Positions 16,935 through 25,462 of a stretch of DNA of 43,606 bases are shown here, in pieces. A program made the translations under genes and the position numbers. How positions within the stretch are numbered: position 1 is the first letter of the stretch; each line of letters begins with the position of its first letter. The stretch covers positions 1 through 43,606 of the forward strand of contig JAUWYP010000018.1 of the NCBI GenBank assembly GCA_030615765.1. Reading direction: 5' to 3'. This stretch comes from Dehalococcoidia bacterium (GTDB lineage: Bacteria > Chloroflexota > Dehalococcoidia > SM23-28-2). The notes under the pieces are model-generated. The model was not told the DNA's origin. It did no database searches and worked only from the letters and a program-made list of their open reading frames with translations.

Positions 16935-17519
16935 ATGCAAGACGCAGCCAAGGAGTGGGACGAGCGCTATCGCCAGGGGCGAACCATGCCCGACGAGCCA
17001 GCCGCCCTCCTGGTGAAGAACCTGCCCCTTCTGCCCAAGGGCGGCAAGGCTCTGGACATCGCCATGGGCACAGGCCGCAATGCTCTCTACCTGGCTTCCC
17101 TCGGCTTTCAGGTGACAGGCGTCGACCTATCGGCGGTGGCGGTGGAGAAGTGCCGCCAGAAGGCCGAGCGCTTGGGCCTATCCATCGAGGCCCTGGCGGC
17201 CGACCTGGAGCACTATCCCCTGCCCACCGGAGAGTGCGACCTCATCGTCAACTTCTACTACCTCCAGCGCAGCCTGACGCCCCAGATCGTCGCCGCCCTC
17301 AAGCCGGGCGGGGTGCTGGTGTTCGAGACCTTCACCATCGACCAGCTCCAGTTCGGCTGGGGCCCCAAGAGCCCCGGCAACCTGCTGCGCCCGGGCGAGC
17401 TGCGTGAGATGTTCGCTGGCCTGGAGACGCTGCTCTACCATGAGGGCGTAATCCAGGGGGATCGCGGCCCCAAGGCAGTGGCCAGGCTTATAGGGCGAAG
17501 GGCGAGCGGCCAGGCGTAG
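16935..17519 (+). CDS. Class I SAM-dependent methyltransferase (TehB-like)
   Basis: 194 residues from ATG 16935-16937 (MQDAAKEWDERYRQGRTMPD), with GAGGCGGA just upstream; an in-frame extension to 16854 overlaps the promoter. Motif I is KALDIAMGTGRNALYLASLG, motif II VTGVDLSAVAVEKC, then CDLIVNFYYLQRSL and the post-motif block ALKPGGVLVFETFT. The WDERY opening and layout are typical of small TehB/UbiE-like methyltransferases; substrate unknown. It is on the opposite strand to everything around it and stops 7 nt from the trpB stop, physically splitting trpB from trpA. No tryptophan-related role is evident. Confidence 0.85.
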   Translation: MQDAAKEWDERYRQGRTMPDEPAALLVKNLPLLPKGGKALDIAMGTGRNALYLASLGFQVTGVDLSAVAVEKCRQKAERLGLSIEALAADLEHYPLPTGECDLIVNFYYLQRSLTPQIVAALKPGGVLVFETFTIDQLQFGWGPKSPGNLLRPGELREMFAGLETLLYHEGVIQGDRGPKAVARLIGRRASGQA

Positions 17520-17526
17520 CAACAAC

Positions 17527-18729
17527 CTATGCCGACATCCCCAGCGCCTTCGCCACCACCTCCATGTCCTTATCGCCGCGGCCGGACAGGCAGACCACGA
17601 TGATGGCGTCGGGCGGCAGCGTGGGGGCGAGCTGGGCCACATAGGCGATGGCGTGGGCCGGCTCCAGAGCGGGCGCGATGCCCTCCGTCTCGCACAGAAG
17701 GCAGAAGCCCTCCAGGGCCTCCTTATCCGTCACCGCCACGTAGGTGGCGCGGCCCGTCTCCTTGTAGTAGCTGTGCTCGGGCCCCACGCCGGGGTAGTCG
17801 AGCCCCGCCGAGATGCTGTGGGTCTCCAACACCTGGCCCCACCGGTCCTGCAGAAGGTAGGAGTGGGAGCCGTGGAGAACGCCCGGGCTCCCTCGCACCA
17901 GGCTGGCGGCGTGGCGACCGCTCTCCAGGCCGTCGCCGGCGGCCTCCACCCCGATGAAGCGCACGTCCGCGTCGGCGCGGAAGGGATGGAACAACCCCAT
18001 GGCGTTAGAGCCGCCGCCCACGCAGGCCACGGCGTAGTCGGGCAGGCGACCGACGTCCTCCAGGATCTGCTCGCGCGCCTCCCGCCCGATGACCGATTGC
18101 CAGTCGCGCACCATCAGCGGGTAGGGGTGAGGACCCACTGTGCTGCCCAGGAGGTAGTGGGTGTTGCGGACGTTGGTCACCCAATCGCGGATGGCCTCGT
18201 TGATGGCGTCCTTGAGGGTGCGGCTACCGCTGCCCACCGGAATGACCTCGGCCCCCAGGAGCTTCATGCGGAAGACGTTGAGGGCCTGCCGGGTGATGTC
18301 CTCCTCGCCCATGTAGACCACGCACTCCAGGCCGAGCATGGCGCAGACGGTGGCGGCGGCCACGCCGTGCTGGCCAGCCCCCGTCTCGGCGACCACGCGC
18401 GGCTTGCCCATGCGCTTGGCCAGCAGCCCCTGGCCGAGGGCGTTGTTGATCTTGTGGGAGCCGGTGTGGGCCAGGTCCTCCCGCTTGAGGTAGATGCGGG
18501 CGCCGCCCACACGCCGGCTGAGGCTCTCGGCGAAGTACAGGGGCGTTGGCCGACCGGCGTAGTCACGCAGGAGGGACGCCATCTCCCGCTGGAACAGCTC
18601 GTCCTGTTGGGCCTGATGGTAGGCCTCCGCCAGCTCGGCCAGGGCGGTCATCAGCGTCTCGGGCACGAACTGCCCGCCGAAGGGCCCGAAGTGGCCGCTG
18701 GCGTCAGGGAGGGCCTGCTCACCCTTCAT
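17527..18729 (-). CDS. trpB: Tryptophan synthase beta subunit (TrpB1 type)
   Basis: 400 residues from ATG 18727-18729, overlapping the trpF stop as ATGA. PLP enzyme joining indole and serine. [14 protein letters not shown] opens the protein; the PLP lysine is in [40 protein letters not shown], the catalytic-region [24 protein letters not shown], and the phosphate-binding [12 protein letters not shown] follow, with [14 protein letters not shown] and LSGRGDKDM near the end. It is the canonical form that pairs with TrpA, unlike the TrpB2 at the head of the same operon. It is the last gene of the T-box transcript. The longer in-frame upstream extension is a shadow of trpF. Confidence 0.96.
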   Translation of the reverse strand: MKGEQALPDASGHFGPFGGQFVPETLMTALAELAEAYHQAQQDELFQREMASLLRDYAGRPTPLYFAESLSRRVGGARIYLKREDLAHTGSHKINNALGQGLLAKRMGKPRVVAETGAGQHGVAAATVCAMLGLECVVYMGEEDITRQALNVFRMKLLGAEVIPVGSGSRTLKDAINEAIRDWVTNVRNTHYLLGSTVGPHPYPLMVRDWQSVIGREAREQILEDVGRLPDYAVACVGGGSNAMGLFHPFRADADVRFIGVEAAGDGLESGRHAASLVRGSPGVLHGSHSYLLQDRWGQVLETHSISAGLDYPGVGPEHSYYKETGRATYVAVTDKEALEGFCLLCETEGIAPALEPAHAIAYVAQLAPTLPPDAIIVVCLSGRGDKDMEVVAKALGMSA

Positions 18730-19451
18730 CGCGAGCCGCCCTCCGTTGCCGCCGCAATAAACGCCCGAATCTTGGCCGCATCCTTTACCCCTTCCGTCTC
18801 CACGCCGCTGGACACGTCCACCGCCCAGGGTCGCACCACACGCACCGCCTCGCCCACGTTCTCCGGCGTCAGGCCACCAGCCAGGATGATCGGCCGCTTG
18901 GCCGCCACGCCCCGGGCCACTTGCCAGTCGAAGGTCTGACCGCTGCCACCCAGGATGCCCTTCACCTCGCTGTCCAGTAGGCAGAGAGCAGCCGTGCCCA
19001 GGCGCATCGTCCCCAGGATGCTGCGAGCCGACGCCGAAGCGCTCACCCGTATGACCTTGATCACCGGCCGACGTATCTCCAGGCACATCCCCCAGGCCTC
19101 GTATCCGCTGAGCTGCACCAGGTCGAGCCCGCAGCTCTCAGCGATCGAGTTTATGGTCTTGGGCTCGGCGTCGGCGAAGACGCCCACAAGCAGCGGACGC
19201 TTACGCCCCAGCAGGGCCTCGATGCTCCGCGCCCACTGGCGGAACCAGCGCGCATCCTTCAGCGCGTCCGCCGCCGGTACCTTAGCAGTCGCTTGCGTAG
19301 AGCCCAGGGCGCGAGCAATGGCCTGCGCCTGCTCGACGGTCACCCGACGCCGACTGGGAGCAAAGATGACCCCGACGAAATCGGCGCCGGCGTCCGCCGC
19401 CGCCACGGCGTGGCGGGGCTCGCGCATGCCACAGATCTTGACGAGGGTCAT
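18726..19451 (-). CDS. trpF: Phosphoribosylanthranilate isomerase with insertion
   Basis: 241 residues from ATG 19449-19451, which overlaps the trpC stop. Isomerises PRA to CdRP. The catalytic cysteine is in LVKICGMRE and the catalytic aspartate is probably in LLDSEVKG, with [20 protein letters not shown] and [14 protein letters not shown] as in the family. The protein is about 35-40 residues longer than usual, because an insertion (about residues 52-88, from STQATAKV to LLGRKR) separates [11 protein letters not shown] from LLVGVFAD. The substrate motif reads VQLSGYE rather than VQLHG. The frame and other motifs are intact, so I regard it as functional. Confidence 0.94.
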   Translation of the reverse strand: MTLVKICGMREPRHAVAAADAGADFVGVIFAPSRRRVTVEQAQAIARALGSTQATAKVPAADALKDARWFRQWARSIEALLGRKRPLLVGVFADAEPKTINSIAESCGLDLVQLSGYEAWGMCLEIRRPVIKVIRVSASASARSILGTMRLGTAALCLLDSEVKGILGGSGQTFDWQVARGVAAKRPIILAGGLTPENVGEAVRVVRPWAVDVSSGVETEGVKDAAKIRAFIAAATEGGSR

Positions 19452-20257
19452 GCCGTCAATAGCTCCCCGATCTTGGCCGCCGGATCGTCCGCTGTCACCA
19501 GCGCCTCGCCGATGAGCACGGCGTTTACCCCCAGCGCCTGCAGTCGCTGTACGTCCGCCCGGGTGTGGACGCCACTCTCGGCCACCACCACCCTGTCCGC
19601 GGGGACGAGAGGTCGCAGGCGCTCGCTCAGCGCCAGGTCCACCTCGAACGTCCGCAGGTCGCGGTTGTTGATACCGATGATCTGGGCGTCGGCGGCCAGG
19701 GCCTGTTCCAGCTCTTGCTCGTCGTGCACCTCCACCAGGCACTCCAGACCCAGCGTGCGCGCCAGTGCTAGCAGCTCGGCCAGCAGCCCCGGGTTGAGGA
19801 CGGCGGCGATGAGCAGCACAGCGTCGGCACCGTAGACCCGCGCCTCGAACAGATGGTAGGCGTCGAACAGGAAGTCCTTGCGCAGGAGGGGCGGCCGAGG
19901 GTCGCCGCAGCCGTCGACGGCTGCCCGAACGGCCGTCAGGTCATCGAGGCTGCCCTGGAAGTGTTGCTCCTCCGTCAGCACCGATATCGCCGCCGCGCCG
20001 CTACCAGCGTAGGTGCGAGCCAGGGCCTGCGGGTCCAGATCGGCGCGCAGGACGCCCCGCGAGGGCGAGGCCCGCTTGACCTCGGCGATGAGGCCCAGTG
20101 AAGGGCCCCGCAGCGCCTGGGCCAGCGACCTGGTCGGCGGCGCGTGGGCCACCTGCTCACGCAGGACGGCCAATGGCTCCTCCTTACGGCGGCGCTCCAG
20201 CTCCTGGCGCTTGGCGGCCACGATGCGGTCGAGGATGGCGGGAAGCTCGCTAGCCAA
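19448..20257 (-). CDS. trpC: Indole-3-glycerol phosphate synthase
   Basis: 269 residues. Ring-closes CdRP to indole-3-glycerol phosphate. ILDRIVAAKRQELERRR is the usual N-terminal helix; then LIAEVKRASPSRGVLR with the catalytic lysine, ISVLTEEQHFQGSL, LLRKDFLFDAYHLFEA, VEVHDEQELEQAL, IGINNRDLRTFEVDL, VVAESGVHTRADV and VLIGEALV. The start is TTG at 20255-20257, with GAGGTGA about 9 bases upstream, and it overlaps the trpD end by 8 bases; no ATG is available at a sensible place. The rare start and overlap imply coupling to trpD translation. Confidence 0.95.
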   Translation of the reverse strand: MASELPAILDRIVAAKRQELERRRKEEPLAVLREQVAHAPPTRSLAQALRGPSLGLIAEVKRASPSRGVLRADLDPQALARTYAGSGAAAISVLTEEQHFQGSLDDLTAVRAAVDGCGDPRPPLLRKDFLFDAYHLFEARVYGADAVLLIAAVLNPGLLAELLALARTLGLECLVEVHDEQELEQALAADAQIIGINNRDLRTFEVDLALSERLRPLVPADRVVVAESGVHTRADVQRLQALGVNAVLIGEALVTADDPAAKIGELLTA

Positions 20258-21269
20258 AGCTGACCGTCACCTCGATAAAGCGATCGAGCTTCTCCCCGGC
20301 GGCGCCGCTATCGATAGCCTGAGCCGCCAGGGTAACGCCCTCGGCCAGGGTCGCGGCCTTGTCGGCGGCTACCAGGGCCGCCGCCGAGTTCAGCAGGACG
20401 ATGTCCCGCAGGGGCCCCTGCTCGCCGCCAAAGACGGCTCGCATGGCGGTCGCGTTCTCCTCGGGCGAGCCGCCCTTCACCGCCTGGCCAATAGCCGGGC
20501 GCAGGCCCACCTCCTCCGGCGTCACCCGGTAGGAGCGGATGTCACCCTCCTTGAGCTCGTAGACCAGGGTGGGGCCGCTCAGGGTCATCTCGTCCAGGCC
20601 GTCCTCGCCGTGCACCACCAGGGCGTGGCGACAGCCCAGGCGACCAAGCACCTGGATCATCTTCTCGCCGATGGCGGCGTCGGCCACCCCCAGCACCTGG
20701 GCGCTGGCCCCCGCCGGGTTGGTCAGCGGCCCCAGGATGTTGAACACGCTGCGCACGCCGATCTCCCGCCGCGGGCCGGCGGCGAAGCGCATCGCCGGAT
20801 GGAAGGTGGGAGCGAACATGAAGCCGATGCCCACCTCGCGCAGGCAGTGGGCCACCCCCTCCGGCGGCAGGTCGATCTTCGCCCCCAGGGCCTCCAGGAC
20901 GTCGGCGGAGCCGCAGTGGCTGGTCACCGCCCGATTGCCGTGCTTGGCCACGATAGCTCCCGCCCCGGCGGCCACGAAGGCGGCCGCGGTCGATACGTTG
21001 AACGTGCCCATGCGGTCGCCGCCGGTGCCGCAGGTATCGAGCAGGGGTGGCCCCTCGAAGGGCACCCGCAGGGCCTTGGCCCGCATCACCCGCGCCATGC
21101 CGGCGATCTCCTCCACCGTCTCGCCCTTGAGGCGCAGGGCCACCAGGAAGGCGGCCAGCTGGGCGGGGGTGGCCTCCCCCGACATGATCTCCTCCATGAC
21201 GGCCGCCGCCTCCTGCTCACTGAGGGAGCGCCCCTCATTGACGATGGCACCGATGGCTTCGCGGATCAT
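20250..21269 (-). CDS. trpD: Anthranilate phosphoribosyltransferase
   Basis: 339 residues from ATG 21267-21269. Transfers phosphoribose from PRPP to anthranilate. Conserved blocks are LDTCGTGGDRMGTFNVST (PRPP binding), IVAKHGNRAVTSHCGSADVLEALG (anthranilate site), FMFAPTFHPAMRFAAGPRREIGVRSVFNILGPLTNPAGA in several shorter motifs, VHGEDGLDEMTLSGPT and LNSAAALVAADKA. Full length. It is free-standing (not fused to trpG) and 12 nt downstream of it. Confidence 0.96.
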   Translation of the reverse strand: MIREAIGAIVNEGRSLSEQEAAAVMEEIMSGEATPAQLAAFLVALRLKGETVEEIAGMARVMRAKALRVPFEGPPLLDTCGTGGDRMGTFNVSTAAAFVAAGAGAIVAKHGNRAVTSHCGSADVLEALGAKIDLPPEGVAHCLREVGIGFMFAPTFHPAMRFAAGPRREIGVRSVFNILGPLTNPAGASAQVLGVADAAIGEKMIQVLGRLGCRHALVVHGEDGLDEMTLSGPTLVYELKEGDIRSYRVTPEEVGLRPAIGQAVKGGSPEENATAMRAVFGGEQGPLRDIVLLNSAAALVAADKAATLAEGVTLAAQAIDSGAAGEKLDRFIEVTVSFG

Positions 21270-21281
21270 TGCTTTAGCGCC

Positions 21282-21845
21282 TCACATGTCCAGGAAGTTC
21301 CGCAGCACGTCCTTGCCCACCGCCGTCATGATCGACTCCGGGTGGAACTGCACCCCCTCCACCGCCAGCTCCTTGTGGCGTACGCCCATTATAACCTCTC
21401 GATCGGTCCAGGCCGCGACCTCCAGGCAGTCGGGCAGGCCATCCCTCTGGACGGCCAGCGAGTGATAGCGGATGCCCTCGAAGGGGTTGGACAGGCCCGA
21501 AAGCACACCCCTGCCGTCGTGGTGGATGACGGACATCTTGCCGTGGACGATCTCGCCGGCAGCGGCCACCACTCCCCCGAAGGCCTCGCCCACACACTGG
21601 TGGCCCAGGCAGACGCCCAGGATGGGCAGCTTGCCAGCGAAGTGGCGAACCACCTCCACGCTGATGCCCGCCTCCTTGGGCGTGCCGGGCCCCGGCGATA
21701 TGACGATGCGCTCAGGGCGCATGGCCTCGATGTCGGCGATCGTCGCCTTATCGTTGCGCACCACTCGCACCTCGGCCCCCAGCTCACACAGGTACTGGTA
21801 GAGGTTATATGTAAAGCTATCGTAGTTATCGATGAGCAAGAGCAT
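21282..21845 (-). CDS. trpG: Anthranilate synthase glutamine amidotransferase subunit
   Basis: 187 residues from ATG 21843-21845. Supplies ammonia from glutamine to TrpE. LLLIDNYDSFTYNLYQYLCELG opens it; the oxyanion and nucleophile region is ISPGPGTPKEAG and LGVCLGHQCVGEAFGG (cysteine nucleophile), with SNPFEGIRYHSLAV and VQFHPESIMT completing the triad. It may also serve PabA function, as in many bacteria. It is separated from trpE by a 123-base gap caused by an apparent repeat insertion; its upstream ribosome-site region (CTGGGG) belongs to one copy of the direct repeat. Confidence 0.96.
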   Translation of the reverse strand: MLLLIDNYDSFTYNLYQYLCELGAEVRVVRNDKATIADIEAMRPERIVISPGPGTPKEAGISVEVVRHFAGKLPILGVCLGHQCVGEAFGGVVAAAGEIVHGKMSVIHHDGRGVLSGLSNPFEGIRYHSLAVQRDGLPDCLEVAAWTDREVIMGVRHKELAVEGVQFHPESIMTAVGKDVLRNFLDM

Positions 21846-21850
21846 GGTTC

Positions 21851-21983
21851 AGTACCCCAGGCTCCAAGCACCTGGGAGACCCTTCGCTTCGCTCAGGGTG
21901 ACAGCGTGCCGCCCCGTCATTCTGAGCAAAGCGAAGAATCTGACTTCGCACCAACATTTGCCACAGCATTAGTACCCCAGGCT
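21851..21983. repeat. Hairpin repeat element flanked by 13-bp direct repeats, between trpE and trpG
   Basis: The exact 13-base sequence agtaccccaggct occurs at 21851-21863 and again at 21971-21983. Between the copies is 107 bases holding an imperfect inverted repeat: arms 21877-21902 and 21916-21941 (26 bases each, 21 matching) around a 13-base loop. The core words CTTCGCTTCGCTCAG and CTGAGCAAAGCGAAG are a style common in short dispersed repeats of several phyla. Removing one direct repeat plus the insert joins trpE to trpG as TAC TGA ACC ATG, a natural junction. No protein is encoded. This looks like a non-autonomous insertion. Confidence 0.8.
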
Positions 21984-23453
21984 GCCGCGGGGCACCGCCG
22001 CCTCCGCCGCCTCCGCCTGGCTGATGGCCGCCAGCACCGCCTTAGCCTTATTCACACACTCCTGATGCTCCCGCTCGGGGACGCTATCGTAGACGATGCC
22101 GCCGCCGGCCTGAACGTGGGCCACCCCCTCCTTCACCACCAGCGTACGGATGGTGATGGCGGTGTCCAGGTTGCCCGAGAAGCTGAAGTAGCCCACAGCC
22201 CCGGCGTAGGGCCCTCGCCGGTCGGCCTCCAGTCCGGCGATGATCTCCATAGCGCGGATCTTGGGCGCCCCCGACACGGTGCCGGCGGGGAAGCAGGCTC
22301 GCAGGGCATCGTAGTGGGTCATCCCCTGGCGCAGGCGGCCGCTCACGTGGGAGATCAAATGCATGACGTGGGAGTAGCGCTCCACCTCCATAAGCTGGCT
22401 GACCTCCACCGTCCCCGGCTGGCTCACCCGCCCGATGTCGTTGCGCCCCAGGTCGAGGAGCATGATGTGCTCTGCCGTCTCCTTCTCGTCGCTCCGCAGG
22501 TCCTCCTCCAGAGCCGTATCCTCTTCCGCATCGCGACCGCGCGGCCGCGTGCCAGCGATGGGGTGGGTGGAGACAACGCCGTCCTCTACCCGCACCAGCA
22601 TCTCCGGCGAGGCGCCAACTACGTGGCAGTCGGCTGTCTGGAGGTAGTACATGTAGGGCGAGGGGTTTATTGCCCGCAGAGCGCGATAGATGCTGAGGGG
22701 ATGGGCGCTGGTGGGGCGGGAGAAGCGCTGGGAGAGCACCACCTGGATAATGTCGCCGGCGATGATGTACTGGCGGCAGCGCTCCACCTTGGCCAGGTAC
22801 TCCTCCAGGCCCATGTTAGAGCGCACGGCCTGGTCCCCGGGGCCGGGCAAAGCCTCCACCGGGTAGGCCAGGCTCGGCAAGGGCCGGGCGAGGCGCTCCA
22901 CCAGCTCGTCGATGCGCCACACTGCCTGGCGGTAGGCAGCATCGATGTCGCCGTCCAGGCGAGCGTGGCTGACCACCTTGATGGTGTGCTTCAGGTGGTC
23001 GAACACCAGCATGGTGTCGACGAACATGAATATCGCCTCGGGCAGGTTCAGCACCTCGTTCTCCCCTATGGGCACCCGTGGCTCGAAGTGACGAATGGCC
23101 TCGTAGGACAGATAGCCGACGGCGCCGCCGGTGAAGCGGGGCAGCCCCTCCACCGGCGCCAGGCGGAAGCGGCCCAGCTCCTCCTCGATGGCCCGCAGGG
23201 GATCGGAGCCCTGGCGGAGGTCGGGATACGGCCCCAGGCGAAGCACGCGATAGGGCTCGGTCCCGATGAAGCTGTAGCGGGCTAGGCGCTCGCCTCCCTC
23301 CACGCTCTCCAGGAGGAAGGAGTGATCGCCCTGCGCCACCTTGAGGTAGGCCGACACAGGCGTCTCCAGGTCGCCCGCCACCTCGCGATAAACGGGGGCA
23401 AGGTTGCCCTGGCCAGCCAGCTTCTTGACCTCGGCTAGGCTTGGGTAATACAT
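21969..23453 (-). CDS. trpE: Anthranilate synthase component I
   Basis: 494 residues from ATG 23451-23453 (MYYPSLAEVKKLAGQGNLAPVY), which matches the family start; a GTG at 23478-23480 would add nine residues and is possible. Converts chorismate to anthranilate with TrpG. The tryptophan feedback site LLESVEGGE is present near residue 45. The catalytic domain shows QVVLSQRFSRP, NPSPYMYYLQ, GASPEMLVRVEDG, HPIAGTRPRGRD, DLGRNDIGRV, YSHVMHLISHVSGRL, FPAGTVSGAPKIRAMEII, GAVGYFSFSGNLDTAITIRT and QAGGGIVYDSVPE. Its last codons and stop overlap the right copy of a 13-bp direct repeat; the TAA stop is completed by inserted sequence where the ancestor probably had TGA. Confidence 0.96.
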   Translation of the reverse strand: MYYPSLAEVKKLAGQGNLAPVYREVAGDLETPVSAYLKVAQGDHSFLLESVEGGERLARYSFIGTEPYRVLRLGPYPDLRQGSDPLRAIEEELGRFRLAPVEGLPRFTGGAVGYLSYEAIRHFEPRVPIGENEVLNLPEAIFMFVDTMLVFDHLKHTIKVVSHARLDGDIDAAYRQAVWRIDELVERLARPLPSLAYPVEALPGPGDQAVRSNMGLEEYLAKVERCRQYIIAGDIIQVVLSQRFSRPTSAHPLSIYRALRAINPSPYMYYLQTADCHVVGASPEMLVRVEDGVVSTHPIAGTRPRGRDAEEDTALEEDLRSDEKETAEHIMLLDLGRNDIGRVSQPGTVEVSQLMEVERYSHVMHLISHVSGRLRQGMTHYDALRACFPAGTVSGAPKIRAMEIIAGLEADRRGPYAGAVGYFSFSGNLDTAITIRTLVVKEGVAHVQAGGGIVYDSVPEREHQECVNKAKAVLAAISQAEAAEAAVPRGSLGY

Positions 23454-23503
23454 CCCTTTCTCGTATGCCTCCTTGGCCACACCACTAGACTTGTCTCCCT
23501 CTT

Positions 23504-24856
23504 CTACAGCTTTGGCACGTGAGTCATGGCCTCTCGCACTTTCTCAGCCGGGTAGGCGTAGTCCTCCAGCTTGCCCGCCAGGAAAGCCTCGTAGGCCGTC
23601 AGGTCCAGAAGGCCGTGGCCGCTGTGGTTGAACAGGATCACCCGTTTCTCGCCGGCCTCACGGGCAGCCAGCGCCTCGTCGATGGCACAGCGGATCGCGT
23701 GGGCGGCCTCCGGCGCCGAAACGATGCCCTCGGTCTGAGCGAACTGGACGGTGGCAACGAAAGCCTTGGTCTGGTGATATGTCCTGGCCTCCATCACCCC
23801 CTCGTGGCAGAGCTGGCTGATGATCGGCGCCATGCCGTGATAGCGCAGGCCGCCGGAATGGATGCGGGGCGGGATGAAAGTGTGGCCCAGGGTGTGCATC
23901 TTCAGCAATGGCGTCTGCTCGGCGATGTCGCCGAAGTCATACCTGTACTCGCCGCGCGTGATGCTGGGACAGGCCTCGGGCTCCACAGCGATGAACCGGG
24001 TCTTGGTGCGGCCGGCCAGCTTGTCCCTCATGAAAGGCAAAGCCAGGCCGGCGTAGTTCGAGCCACCGCCCACGCAGCCGATGATCACATCCGGGTACTC
24101 GCCGGCCATCTCCATCTGCTTCACCGCTTCCTGGCCCACCACCGTCTGGTGGAGGAGGACGTGGTTGAGAACGCTGCCCAAGGAGTACTTGGTGTCGTCG
24201 CGGCCGACGGCATCCTCCACCGCCTCGCTGATGGCGACGCCCAGGCTCCCCGGCGAATCCGGGTCCTGCGCCAGCACGTCCCGGCCGGCCTGGGTGTCGG
24301 AGCTAGGGCTGGGCACCACCTTGGCGCCCCAGGTCTCCATGAGAATGCGGCGGTAGGGCTTCTGCTCGTAGCTAACGCTCACCATGTACACCTTCAGCTC
24401 CAGGCCGAAGAAGGCACAGCCCATAGCCAGGGCGCTACCCCACTGGCCGGCTCCCGTCTCGGTGATGAGACAGCGCACCCCCTCCTGCTTGTTGAAGTAG
24501 GCCTGAGCCACCGCCGTGTTCGGCTTGTGGGAGCCGGCAGGGCTCACACCCTCCCACTTGTAGTAGATGTGAGCGGGGGTATCGAGGGCCCGCTCCAGCC
24601 GGTGGGCCCGGTGCAGGGGCGAGGGCCTCCACAGCCTGTAGACCTCCAGCACCTCCTCAGGGATGTCGATGTAGCCCTCCGTGCTCACCTCCTGCTGGAT
24701 GAGGGCCATGGGGAAGATGGGAGCCAGCGCCTCCGGCCCGATGGGCTCGTGAGTAGCCGGGTGCATGGGCGGCGGCGGCGGCCAGGGCAGGTCGGGCAAG
24801 ATGTTGTACCATCGGCGGGGGATATCACTCTCAGCCAGGAGAAACTTGGTCTGCAT
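23504..24856 (-). CDS. trpB2: Tryptophan synthase beta-like TrpB2
   Basis: 450 residues from ATG 24854-24856. PLP-dependent TrpB of the second type, about 50 residues longer than TrpB1, found in archaea, thermophiles and some Chloroflexota. Type-specific N-terminus is present ([17 protein letters not shown], then [12 protein letters not shown] and [14 protein letters not shown]). The PLP lysine lies in [50 protein letters not shown] and [13 protein letters not shown] follow. TrpB2 enzymes condense serine and indole but interact poorly with TrpA. Here it is the first gene behind the tryptophan T-box, 50 nt before trpE, giving the operon two TrpB genes. It may salvage free indole or use phosphoserine-like donors; the sequence cannot decide. 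Confidence 0.94.
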   Translation of the reverse strand: MQTKFLLAESDIPRRWYNILPDLPWPPPPPMHPATHEPIGPEALAPIFPMALIQQEVSTEGYIDIPEEVLEVYRLWRPSPLHRAHRLERALDTPAHIYYKWEGVSPAGSHKPNTAVAQAYFNKQEGVRCLITETGAGQWGSALAMGCAFFGLELKVYMVSVSYEQKPYRRILMETWGAKVVPSPSSDTQAGRDVLAQDPDSPGSLGVAISEAVEDAVGRDDTKYSLGSVLNHVLLHQTVVGQEAVKQMEMAGEYPDVIIGCVGGGSNYAGLALPFMRDKLAGRTKTRFIAVEPEACPSITRGEYRYDFGDIAEQTPLLKMHTLGHTFIPPRIHSGGLRYHGMAPIISQLCHEGVMEARTYHQTKAFVATVQFAQTEGIVSAPEAAHAIRCAIDEALAAREAGEKRVILFNHSGHGLLDLTAYEAFLAGKLEDYAYPAEKVREAMTHVPKL

Positions 24857-24892
24857 CGTACCTCCTTTGCCATAGGTTCTAGCTAGCGATCA

Positions 24893-25196
24893 AGAAACCC
24901 CTCGCCCAAAGGGACGAGGGGCCTTCCTCTCGCGGTGCCACCCTTCTTCCCGCCAAAGGCGGGATCTCGTTCCAGGTACGGCCCATCATTCCATGCACAA
25001 CAGGCGATACCCCGGGCTCTGATAACGCTGCCCCTGCGGCCAAGCCTACTAACCCCGACCACTCGGGACGTTCGGTTGACGGCTCCCAGACCCATTCAGC
25101 CGCTGCGCTGACGCCAGGCTTTCACCTTGCCCTAGCTCTCTGAGCCCCGCTTTGCGGCCTACTAGCCCTGCTCGCAGCCGATGCGATATGAACTTT
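24893..25196 (-). promoter_or_regulatory. T-box riboswitch for tRNA-Trp
   Basis: The minus-strand leader carries the T-box core AGGGTGGCACCGCG (24931-24944) followed by a terminator. In Stem I, the S-turn motif AGTA (25160-25163) and GAA (25095-25097) sit across a GGCCGC/GCGGCT helix, and the next triplet is TGG (25092-25094), the Trp specifier. The acceptor bulge reads TGGC, which pairs with a tRNA ending GCCA; bacterial tRNA-Trp has G at the discriminator. Uncharged tRNA-Trp should stabilise the antiterminator and allow trpB2-trpEGDCFB transcription. Structure is assigned by eye; the boundaries are approximate. Confidence 0.93.
24898..24921 (-). terminator. T-box leader terminator
   Basis: CCCCTCG-T-CCC, a TTT loop and GGG-CGAGGGG form a strong stem with one bulged base, followed by TTTCTTG on the minus strand. 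Its 5' arm competes with the antiterminator that contains the T-box core. Confidence 0.88.
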
Positions 25197-25202
25197 GGCA
25201 GA

Positions 25203-25231
25203 ACGATAGCACCTTTCACAAGGTCTGTCAA
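25203..25231 (-). promoter_or_regulatory. Promoter of the trp operon
   Basis: A perfect -35 box TTGACA (25226-25231), a 17-base spacer and -10 box TATCGT (25203-25208) on the minus strand, directly upstream of the T-box leader. Transcription should start near 25196. Confidence 0.85.
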
Positions 25232-25462
25232 GGTAAGGCGCTCGACCTAGGCTGTCGCCTAACTTGTCTTGCCGCCTAAAACGAATTGAACGCCTGCCAA
25301 GCAAGCGTCCAATCCGCGCCAGCGCCCATAAGGCGGAGAACCTGTAGCCTGTGGAACGTTATGTCATGTCTCCATTAGGTAAAGACGCGCCAAGGGGCCA
25401 TTGGTATACATAAGTTGTCAACTTTTGTTCAGGAAGAGCCAGAGCAGCAAGGGCCACCGCGT
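25232..25462. other. Intergenic stretch between gmk and the trp promoter
   Basis: About 230 bases downstream of gmk and upstream of the trp promoter. It is less GC-rich than the flanks. I see no coding region with family similarity, no tRNA and no clear terminator. An inverted repeat AAGTTG-T-CAACTT lies at 25412-25424. An rpoZ gene, which often follows gmk, is not here. Confidence 0.5.

Noticed and set aside
20013-23285. A 1090-residue open frame on the plus strand
   Set aside because: It lies antisense across trpC, trpD, trpG and trpE, has the His/Gly/Gln-rich composition of high-GC shadows, and shows no domain motifs. The trp genes on the minus strand are certain.
25412-25424. AAGTTG-T-CAACTT inverted repeat as an operator
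   Set aside because: It is short, AT-rich and not placed over a promoter I can identify. One copy gives no support for a binding site.
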